In this document: piece after piece, positions 28,438 to 33,950 of the stretch
Layout of the letters: each line of letters opens with the position of its first letter
Numbering within the stretch: position 1 is the stretch's first letter
NCBI GenBank assembly: GCA_001775445.1
Contig: MEWV01000009.1
Span: 1 to 33,950, forward strand
Length of the DNA: 33,950 nt
Source of the DNA: Candidatus Adlerbacteria bacterium RIFCSPHIGHO2_02_FULL_54_18
Lineage (GTDB): Bacteria; Patescibacteriota; Minisyncoccia; Phycocordibacterales; SBAW01
Direction: 5' to 3'
The notes under the pieces: model-generated
Databases searched by the model: none
The model's input: the letters and a program-made list of their open reading frames with translations, nothing else
What the model was told of the DNA's origin: nothing
Made by a program: the position numbers and the translations under genes

Positions 28438-29013
28438 CTAAAACGGCAAAGTATGGGTAAGGGTGGGGGAGCCGCTTGGCACTGTCTCCCACTGGCTCGT
28501 GTCGAGCTTTATTTCGCGCACGCCGTCGTAGTCGCGATACTTGAGCGACCCGTGTTTTTTTGCATACTCATACAAATCGTTGGTGATAGCCACATCGGCG
28601 AGGCAGTAGTCGCGGACTTTCTCTCGCAAACCCTGTTTCCACCACTCCAGTGCCTCAAGCCCGTCACTCGTTTTATTGCGACCGAGCGTTGCCCCCGCGA
28701 GGTTGTCGAGTTTGAGCCGCCGGCCCAAAACATTTTTTACTTCTTTTAGAAGGTCGACGCTTTTTATTTTGGTGAGGTCGCCCGCGTAATACTTGCCGAG
28801 TATCGGGATGTCGAAATGGTCGGAGTTGTATCCGACTATTATGTCCGCGCTTTCAAAAAGCGGCCACATTTTATGGAGCTCGTCTTTATAAAATCCCATG
28901 AGTGCTCCGGTTTCGCTGTTGTGTACGCCGACGACGGTGACCTCAAGGTTTGAAAAGTCGCCGTTGGCGCGGAAGTCCCCCTCTGTCTCTATATCAAACG
29001 TAAGGCGCTTCAT
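28438..29013 (-). CDS. DEDDy 3'-5' exonuclease, RNase H-like fold
   Basis: The product has 191 residues. All three exonuclease motifs are seen: Exo I LTFDIETEG (Asp 7, Glu 9), Exo II VGYNSDHFDIPIL (Asp 68), and Exo III YCLADVAIT (Tyr 136, Asp 140), which makes it a DEDDy enzyme. It resembles the stand-alone exonuclease related to family B DNA polymerases and YprB rather than DnaQ, which is DEDDh. It may act as a repair or proofreading nuclease, or on RNA; the substrate is not evident. Its ATG overlaps the TGA stop of hisS (ATGA), so it is translationally coupled to hisS. Confidence 0.85.
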   Translation of the reverse strand: MKRLTFDIETEGDFRANGDFSNLEVTVVGVHNSETGALMGFYKDELHKMWPLFESADIIVGYNSDHFDIPILGKYYAGDLTKIKSVDLLKEVKNVLGRRLKLDNLAGATLGRNKTSDGLEALEWWKQGLREKVRDYCLADVAITNDLYEYAKKHGSLKYRDYDGVREIKLDTSQWETVPSGSPTLTHTLPF

Positions 29014-30278
29014 AGAGTATTAAAATAGCGAGACAGTTCCTCCTGCGGCACCTGCTCCTCTGCCCCTGTCTCCAAATTTTTTATACTAAACACGCCTGTG
29101 GCAAGCTCGTTTTCTCCGACGACTATCAGCCGGGGGATTTTGTGCTTGGCCGCCGTTTTTATTTGGTCGCCGAGCTTCTTTTCTCCAAAATCGACGGCAA
29201 CATTGACCCCCTCTCGTCTCAAGGTGCCGGCGAGCGCCTGGGCCTCCACTGCAAGATCAGGGCTTGTTACGGCGATGTACACGGCCGTGGGGGGCACATA
29301 GGGCTGCAGGAGGCCTCTCACCGCAAGAAAGTCGCGGATAGTGACATCGCCCATGCCAAAGCCCACTCCGGGTACTCCGCCTTCAGGCGAGGCATCTTCA
29401 AACAGGGCTGTCAGATTGTCGTAGCGGCCGCCGCCGAAGAGCGCCCGAGTATTGTCCGGATGGGTGTCAAAGACCTCAAACACCATTCCCGTATAGTAGG
29501 CGAAGCCGCGTACTACAGAAGGATCGTACACGACAGTGCCGACCCCCGCGTCGCCAAAGTACTTTAGTAGTTCGACAACCTCCGGCGGCGGATTCTCCGG
29601 CGAGAGCACGGACTCGCTTACCCCAAGCTCGCGCAGTCCCACGCTAAAGTCGTGCTCGGATATTTTTTGTTTTTTATCCAAGAGCCCCAACAACTTTTTT
29701 GTTTGTTCCTCTGAGAGGGCGTTCTCTTGCGCCACGTGGTCAATGTAGGCGCGGCTGCCGACCTTGACCACAAAGTCGCTCTCCGAGGCGCCGAAAGCGC
29801 GCATAAGTTCGTAGGCGACCATAATTATTTCGGCATCGGCAAGCGGCGAGCGGCTGCCGAAGAGGTCCACGTTGAGCTGCCAGTGCTCGCGCAAGCGGCC
29901 ACGTTGCGGTCGCTCGTAGCGGAAGAGGTTGGGGAGCGAGTAGAGCCGGAGGGGGAAGGCGAGTTCGCGGCGGCGCGCCGCGACCATCCGCGCCACGGTA
30001 GGTGTCATTTCCGGACGCAGGGCAACCTGCCGGCCACCGCGGTCGACAAATGTATAGGATTGCTCATTTATAATTTCGGCATTATCCGCGCCTTTGGAGG
30101 TGTACAGTTCGGCGGGCTCCAGCACCGATGCGTGATACTCGACATACCCGGCCCGCTCGACGACCCCGCGGATAGTTGAAAACAGATAGGTCAAAAATTG
30201 CTGGTCCTCCGGGTAGAAGTCGCGTACGCCCTTGTACGGCTCGGTCGACAATTTTTCTGAAATGCGGTTTTTGGACAT
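29010..30278 (-). CDS. hisS: Histidyl-tRNA synthetase
   Basis: Charges tRNA-His. The product has 422 residues from the ATG at 30278 (MSKNRISEKLSTEPYKGVRD), the usual size. Class II motifs are present: YKGVRDFYPEDQQF at the N-terminus, ALRPEMTPTVARMVA, motif 2 around NLFRYERPQRGRLREHWQLN, RGFAYYTGMVFEVFD, and motif 3 FGGGRYDNL. The C-terminal anticodon-binding domain starts at about VYIAVTSPDLA. The frame is open to an earlier start at 30329 (17 extra residues), but homology begins near the chosen ATG. On the minus strand a TAGAAT box lies 17 nt upstream, so a short leader is expected. The start codon overlaps the -35 region of the divergent truB promoter. Confidence 0.96.
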   Translation of the reverse strand: MSKNRISEKLSTEPYKGVRDFYPEDQQFLTYLFSTIRGVVERAGYVEYHASVLEPAELYTSKGADNAEIINEQSYTFVDRGGRQVALRPEMTPTVARMVAARRRELAFPLRLYSLPNLFRYERPQRGRLREHWQLNVDLFGSRSPLADAEIIMVAYELMRAFGASESDFVVKVGSRAYIDHVAQENALSEEQTKKLLGLLDKKQKISEHDFSVGLRELGVSESVLSPENPPPEVVELLKYFGDAGVGTVVYDPSVVRGFAYYTGMVFEVFDTHPDNTRALFGGGRYDNLTALFEDASPEGGVPGVGFGMGDVTIRDFLAVRGLLQPYVPPTAVYIAVTSPDLAVEAQALAGTLRREGVNVAVDFGEKKLGDQIKTAAKHKIPRLIVVGENELATGVFSIKNLETGAEEQVPQEELSRYFNTL

Positions 30279-30300
30279 ACGGGGTGTTGCTTGGTATTCT
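30272..30300 (+). promoter_or_regulatory. Promoter of truB (leaderless), interlocked with the hisS start
   Basis: TGGACA (30272-30277) and TATTCT (30295-30300) are separated by 17 bp. The -10 box ends 7 nt before the truB ATG at 30308. The same bases read on the minus strand give TAGAAT (30301-30296), the likely hisS -10. Confidence 0.65.
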
Positions 30301-30307
30301 AACAGAA

Positions 30308-31129
30308 ATGGCAAATGTTCCCAGCACACTACACGGTATGGATGCGCTCAAGGCGCACAAGAGCACTGCGGGCCAGGTGCTCAACCTCTACAAACAGTTG
30401 GGCGAGACGCCTCTGGAGCGGCTGGAGCGTCTGCGGGTGCAAAAGCCCCACTACGAGCACGAGGTGCTCTCCTATGCGGGTCGGCTCGACCCTATGGCCG
30501 AGGGGGTACTGCTTGCGCTGGTGGGTTCCGCCAATAAGCGCCGCGACGCGTATCTAGAACTATCTAAAGAGTACACGCTCGATATACTTTTTGGCTTCTC
30601 CACCGACACCTACGACATCCTCGGCCGCGTGATGGAAACAGGAGACCCTCAGGAGATAGAGCGCGTTGCAATACAAAAAGGGCTCAATGAGTTTCGTGGG
30701 CATATTGACCAGGAGTACCCGCCTTACAGCAGCAAGACGGTCGAGGGTAAATCTCTCTTTGCATGGGCGCGTAACAATGCGCTGGGTGCTCTTGTTATGC
30801 CGAGCCGCTCGGTGACAATCTACCACATCGACATTATTGAGATGTACAAAGTGTCCGAGTCGATGCTCCTAAACTATATCGAAGACGGTGTCTCGCGTGT
30901 CACCGGGGACTTTCGGCAAGAAGAAGTATTGCGCCTCTGGCGCCAGCATCTCAAAAAAGAAGGGGATCGCTTCTTCCCCGCGGTTACCGTGCATATCGAG
31001 TGTACCAGCGGCACCTACGCGCGATCCGTTGCGCACGGGCTCGGGGTCGAGCTTGGATGCCCCGCCCTTGCCCTGCATATCCTCCGCACCAAAGTGGGCG
31101 AGTACAGCGTTGAAAAAAGCTTGAAATAA
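30308..31129 (+). CDS. truB: tRNA pseudouridine-55 synthase
   Basis: Converts U55 of the tRNA T-loop to pseudouridine. The product has 273 residues, a little short for the family because the C-terminal PUA domain is reduced. The catalytic Asp 61 lies in SYAGRLDPMAEGVLL, a variant of the usual GTLDPxAxGVL. KEYTLDILFGFSTDTYD and YPPYSSKTVEGK match family blocks, and CTSGTYARSVAHGLG is the conserved SSGTYIRSLA-like segment. The N-terminal block is unusual (VLNLYKQLGETPLERLERL instead of a KPxGxTS-type start). The ATG at 30308 is preferred to a longer open frame from 30176, because the latter reads antisense through hisS and a -10 box lies 7 nt upstream. Confidence 0.94.
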   Translation: MANVPSTLHGMDALKAHKSTAGQVLNLYKQLGETPLERLERLRVQKPHYEHEVLSYAGRLDPMAEGVLLALVGSANKRRDAYLELSKEYTLDILFGFSTDTYDILGRVMETGDPQEIERVAIQKGLNEFRGHIDQEYPPYSSKTVEGKSLFAWARNNALGALVMPSRSVTIYHIDIIEMYKVSESMLLNYIEDGVSRVTGDFRQEEVLRLWRQHLKKEGDRFFPAVTVHIECTSGTYARSVAHGLGVELGCPALALHILRTKVGEYSVEKSLK

Positions 31130-31146
31130 TTCTTGGAGCGGGCGCT

Positions 31147-31434
31147 TTATTTCGCCAACGAAGGAAACACTTCTATTTCTATTTTTGAAACACGGTCTTC
31201 TATCGTTCTCTTTTGTTCTAGTTCCGCATCCATGCGGCGGTGCAGGCCTTCTATTTTTCCATTTACTCCTTCAAAACCGGTATTCATCTCCGCTTTTGTT
31301 GCCATAGTTGTCTCCATGTGCACAAATCCCTGCGCCACCGCGGCGGTTAGGTCATCAACCGCCTTGCTGGTAGCGGTAACTACCTTAGCCAGTGTGTCTA
31401 CTTTTTCTTCGATTCGTTGTAGTCTCTCCTCCAT
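31147..31434 (-). CDS. Small coiled-coil protein, 95 aa
   Basis: I do not recognise a named family. The sequence is almost entirely helical with heptad-like spacing: MEERLQRIEEKVDTLAKVV at the start, a Thr/Ala-rich middle (ATSKAVDDLTAAVAQGF), then FEGVNGKIEGLHRRMD and RTIEDRVSKIEIEVF. It has no cysteine, membrane segment or catalytic motif. It lies 20 bp downstream of nrdB on the same strand and may be co-transcribed; TATAGT also occurs shortly before the ATG. Its end resembles that of the coiled-coil protein at 32591-32812 (R-hydrophobic-S/T-K/R-I/L-E), so the two may be distant paralogues. Confidence 0.6.
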   Translation of the reverse strand: MEERLQRIEEKVDTLAKVVTATSKAVDDLTAAVAQGFVHMETTMATKAEMNTGFEGVNGKIEGLHRRMDAELEQKRTIEDRVSKIEIEVFPSLAK

Positions 31435-31454
31435 GTCATCGTTACTATATCATA

Positions 31455-32447
31455 CTACCAGTCTAGTTCCCCGGTCTTATATTCTGTAACTCTCGTCTCA
31501 AAAAAGTTCTTCTCCTTGGGCATATCCATGATCTCGCTCATCCAGGGGAAGGGGTTGTCTTTGTGATACTGCCGCTCCAGACCGATGCGCTCGAGTCGAC
31601 GGTCGGCGACATGCTCGACATACTGTTTTACCGAAGCGGGGGCGAGCCCCAACACCCCGCGCGGCAGGGCATCCTCGGCATACTTTTTTTCCAGCTCGAC
31701 GCCACGCTTTATCTTTTCTACAAGGTCTTTTTTAAACTCAACGGTCCAGATGGCCGGATTTTCTTGCACAATGGTGTTTATAAGGTCGGCGCCAAAGGCC
31801 AAGTGTACCGACTCGTCGCGGAGGATAAACTGAAACTGCTCTCCCACTCCCACCATCCTGTTTTTACGCAGCATACTAAGCATCATTGCAAACCCCGCAT
31901 AAAAGAAGATCCCTTCCATAATGACGTAGTAGCCCACTAAGTCGTGGACAAACTTTTGGATATTTTCCAAGCTGTCGGTCTTAAAGTTCGGGTCAAAGAC
32001 CGACTTCGTCATCTCCACCACAAAGTCATCCTTTTCCTTGATTGAGGGGATGGTCTCATACATTTTGTATATCTCGTCGGGGTCGAGAGCGAGCGTGTCG
32101 CAGCAGTAGATAAAAGTGTCGGTATGTACTGCCTCCTCGTAGGACTGTCGCAGGAGATACTGTCGGCACTCGGGGTTGGTGATGTGCCGGTAGATTGCCA
32201 AGACCAGATTATTTGCGGTTAAGGACTCGGCGGTAGAAAAGAAGCCCAAGTTCCAGAGGATCATCCGGCGTTCATCTTCGCTCAAAGCGCCGGGCTTCTT
32301 CCACAGCTCGACATCTTGTTGCATAGAAACTTCCTCGGGTACCCAGTTGTTGGCAACGCCTTTTTTGTAGTGCGTACGCGCCCACGGATACTTCATCGGC
32401 AAAATCTTGTTTGGGTCTGTCGAGCCGCCGCCGTTTATAACTCCCAT
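31455..32447 (-). CDS. nrdB: Ribonucleotide reductase small subunit, class Ic type (Mn/Fe)
   Basis: Makes the radical or oxidant used by NrdA to reduce ribonucleotides. The product has 330 residues. Metal ligands are Glu 74 (STAESL), Glu 105 and His 108 (YEEAVH), Glu 178 (VIMEGIFFY), Glu 212 and His 215 (RDESVH). At position 112, where class Ia enzymes have the radical tyrosine, there is Phe (HTDTF). Glu at 74 instead of Asp, with Phe at 112, is the pattern of the Chlamydia trachomatis class Ic enzyme, and the ligand spacing is identical. The C-terminus KEKNFFETRVTEYKTG also matches that group. A TAAAAT box lies 10 nt upstream. nrdA lies upstream, separated by a coiled-coil gene. Confidence 0.96.
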   Translation of the reverse strand: MGVINGGGSTDPNKILPMKYPWARTHYKKGVANNWVPEEVSMQQDVELWKKPGALSEDERRMILWNLGFFSTAESLTANNLVLAIYRHITNPECRQYLLRQSYEEAVHTDTFIYCCDTLALDPDEIYKMYETIPSIKEKDDFVVEMTKSVFDPNFKTDSLENIQKFVHDLVGYYVIMEGIFFYAGFAMMLSMLRKNRMVGVGEQFQFILRDESVHLAFGADLINTIVQENPAIWTVEFKKDLVEKIKRGVELEKKYAEDALPRGVLGLAPASVKQYVEHVADRRLERIGLERQYHKDNPFPWMSEIMDMPKEKNFFETRVTEYKTGELDW

Positions 32448-32590
32448 AAGTGTCTACATTTTACGTGTCTGGCATGGCAAAGGGCAAGGGGATTGCTCAC
32501 CAAAAAACACTTACTTAAAACATGATAGGGTTGAATATTATGGCAGAAGTGTTACAGTATCTGTGGCTTCTCGCTCGGGGCTTTTTTTAT
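32448..32590 (-). promoter_or_regulatory. 143-bp intergenic region with nrdB promoter
   Basis: On the minus strand TTGCCC (32487-32482) and TAAAAT (32463-32458) are separated by 18 bp, 10 nt before the nrdB ATG. AGACAC occurs twice, on either side of the -10 box. AACACTT and AAGTGTT form an inverted repeat around 32505-32553. I did not find a convincing NrdR box. No reading frame here looks real. Confidence 0.45.
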
Positions 32591-32812
32591 TTAGTACTGA
32601 CTACGTTCCAGACGAGTTATCCGTCGACCGTGGGTAATGAGCGTTCTGGCATCCCGACTTACTGTCTTTGCGATAGCATCGACATCTTCTTTCATCACTA
32701 AGATATCTTGCTCCATATGACCCTGGGACTTCTTTATATCCTTAAGTTCCTTATCCACTTGGTCAAAGCGCTCAACCATTAACTCAAGTATTTGTTTTGT
32801 ATCTTTTTCCAT
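32591..32812 (-). CDS. Small coiled-coil protein, 73 aa, between nrdA and nrdB
   Basis: I do not recognise a named family. The sequence is charged and helical throughout: MEKDTKQILELMVERFDQVD, then ELKDIKKSQGHMEQDIL and MKEDVDAIAKTVSRDA, ending with GRRITRLERSQY. The heptad-like pattern suggests a coiled-coil oligomer. Its ATG lies 4 nt after the nrdA stop with no room for an independent promoter, so it is co-transcribed and probably translationally coupled with nrdA. A role linked to ribonucleotide reductase, such as assembly or regulation, is inference from position only. Confidence 0.65.
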   Translation of the reverse strand: MEKDTKQILELMVERFDQVDKELKDIKKSQGHMEQDILVMKEDVDAIAKTVSRDARTLITHGRRITRLERSQY

Positions 32813-32816
32813 ATTT

Positions 32817-33950
32817 TTACGCGCTACAAGATTCGCAGGTTTCGCCTACTATTTCGACTTTGCCCAGGGTGGGGACGACTGTCTTTTCGCCGAAGGCGGG
32901 AATCCCTTTTGACACATAGGTGGCGGGGGATGAGTTGACCGCCGGAGCTTTTTTGGCAAGTTCTATCAGGTCGAGTTGCCCGGCGCGCACCTGTTCGGCC
33001 TCTACAATAGCGGCCACTTCTCCCACGCTCATGGGAGAGGGTACAGAATGGGTTGTATCATTTATACTGGAGCGCGAGCTCTCAATCCCACTTTGCGACA
33101 GCATCATCACTCTCTCCTCGACGATTATAGTCGAGGCCACCGATGAGTTGCTCCCGTCTTGTTTTGTCGTGCTGCCAAATTTTGCCATATTGACCGTCGA
33201 CTTTTCTACGCGTGAGGCGCCCATAGTACGCAGGTAGTAGGTGGTTTTTAGCCCCAGGCCCCACGCATATTGGTATAGTTCAGAGAGTATGCGCCCAGAG
33301 GTTCCGCCGTAGAAGATGTTGAGCGACTGCGACTGGTCTATCCAGCGTCCGCGGTAGGCGGCGGCCTTGATGAGCCATTGCGGCTCAATCTCGAATGCCT
33401 CTTTGTATTTATCGCGCAGCGCCGGAGGGATCTCCATTATTTCCTGTATCGATCCGTCGTAGAATTTTATCTTTTCGAGCATGTCGGCGCTCCACAGGCC
33501 GAGGCGTTTTAGGTCTTCTACAAGAAACTCGTTGACTATCATAAAGTCGCCCGCCATGTTGGATTTGACATAGATGTTTTTGTAAATGGGTTCGATTGTC
33601 GGGTAGCAGCCGGCGATATTGGCGGTCGAGGCCGTTGGAGCGTTGGCCATCGTGTTTGAGTTGCGCATACCCCACTGCCTCACCGCCTCGCGCACCAACC
33701 GCCACTCAAGTGTCTCGTGGCGCGGGACATCAATAGTGGTGCCGCGCTCCTGTTCGAGCAGAGCAAGAGTGTCTTGGGGGAAGATTCCGCGGTCCCACTT
33801 GGAGCCCTTATACGTCTCGTAGGTACCGCGCTCTTTCGCAAGGAGCGCCGAGGAGAGTATGGCGTGATAGGCAATCGCCTCCATCGACTCGTCAGAAAAA
33901 CGCACCGCTTCGTCGGAGTCGAAGTTGATGTTGAGTTTGTAGAGAGCGTC
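32817..33950 (-). CDS. nrdA: Ribonucleotide reductase large subunit (partial, 5' end outside window)
   Basis: Catalytic subunit that reduces ribonucleoside diphosphates. The last 377 residues are visible; the frame runs off the right edge (DALYKLNINFDSDEAVRFS is the first visible segment). Typical C-terminal blocks are present: MANAPTASTANIAG, then EPIYKNIYVKSNMAGDF, and GRWIDQSQSLNIFYGG. The adjacent tyrosines of LKTTYYLRTMGAS belong to the radical-transfer path. The C-terminus ends CESCSA, the redox cysteine pair recharged by thioredoxin or glutaredoxin. Residues about 255-345 form a less conserved Ser/Val-rich stretch before this tail. It is followed directly by the 73-aa coiled-coil gene and then nrdB. 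Confidence 0.96.
   Translation of the reverse strand, partial: DALYKLNINFDSDEAVRFSDESMEAIAYHAILSSALLAKERGTYETYKGSKWDRGIFPQDTLALLEQERGTTIDVPRHETLEWRLVREAVRQWGMRNSNTMANAPTASTANIAGCYPTIEPIYKNIYVKSNMAGDFMIVNEFLVEDLKRLGLWSADMLEKIKFYDGSIQEIMEIPPALRDKYKEAFEIEPQWLIKAAAYRGRWIDQSQSLNIFYGGTSGRILSELYQYAWGLGLKTTYYLRTMGASRVEKSTVNMAKFGSTTKQDGSNSSVASTIIVEERVMMLSQSGIESSRSSINDTTHSVPSPMSVGEVAAIVEAEQVRAGQLDLIELAKKAPAVNSSPATYVSKGIPAFGEKTVVPTLGKVEIVGETCESCSA

Noticed and set aside
32505..32553. NrdR-box-like operator upstream of nrdB
   Set aside because: AACACTT and AAGTGTT are inverted but 35 bp apart and do not match the compact NrdR box pattern, so I list it only as an inverted repeat.
32563..32590. Plus-strand terminator (GCTTC with GGGGC followed by a T-run)
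   Set aside because: The stem is only five pairs with two G-T wobbles, and no plus-strand gene lies upstream.

Overview
The window looks like part of a bacterial chromosome from the Candidate Phyla Radiation (Patescibacteria), most likely a Parcubacteria-like lineage. The reasons are the trimmed core proteins (catalytic-core ThrRS, short DnaE, very short SMC), a PaaX/Cas2-like protein of a type I associate with such genomes, tiny intergenic gaps, many transcripts that appear leaderless, and standard TGA stops (hisS and the SleB-like gene end in TGA). The lineage is an inference from gene content; no rRNA is present to prove it.

Layout. 1-1045 (-): 3' part of thrS. 1133-1851 (-): an operon of three small unknown genes with its own promoter and terminator. 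1930-4944 (-): dnaE. 5023-5229 (+): a small membrane protein. 5269-5930: an AT-rich cassette holding a PaaX/Cas2-like regulator gene (-) between two 42-bp direct repeats. 5968-8886 (+): rnhB, a Cys-rich small protein, rpmF, a nusB-Nudix fusion and rnc. 8933-12421 (+): a hinge-less smc-like gene and a PLP aminotransferase. 12418-14376 (-): rnr. 14416-15918 (+): rpsP-khpA-trmD. 16181-23038 (+): one uninterrupted reading frame fusing rpoB to rpoC, preceded by a strong promoter and a leader of about 178 nt. 23116-26037 (+): dnaG-rpoD. 26067-26918 (+): a RecB/Cas4-like nuclease. 26908-27630 (-): a DsbA-like protein. 27743-28375 (+): a SleB-like cell wall hydrolase. 28438-30278 (-): hisS followed by a DEDDy exonuclease. 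30308-31129 (+): truB. 31147-33950 (-): ribonucleotide reductase nrdA (partial), a coiled-coil gene, class Ic-type nrdB, and a second coiled-coil gene.

Most genes serve information processing: transcription (RpoBC, sigma, NusB), replication (DnaE, DnaG, RNase HII, RNR), RNA maturation (RNase III, RNase R, TrmD, TruB), translation (ThrRS, HisRS, S16, L32, KhpA) and chromosome folding (SMC-like). Most housekeeping genes have a -10 hexamer only 5-10 nt before the start codon and no Shine-Dalgarno. Five small or accessory genes have clear Shine-Dalgarno sequences. I found no tRNA, rRNA, CRISPR array or transposase. The points most worth a second look are the rpoB-rpoC fusion, the NusB-Nudix fusion, the hinge-less SMC, the repeat-flanked Cas2-like regulator, the Mn/Fe-type RNR and the leaderless gene architecture.
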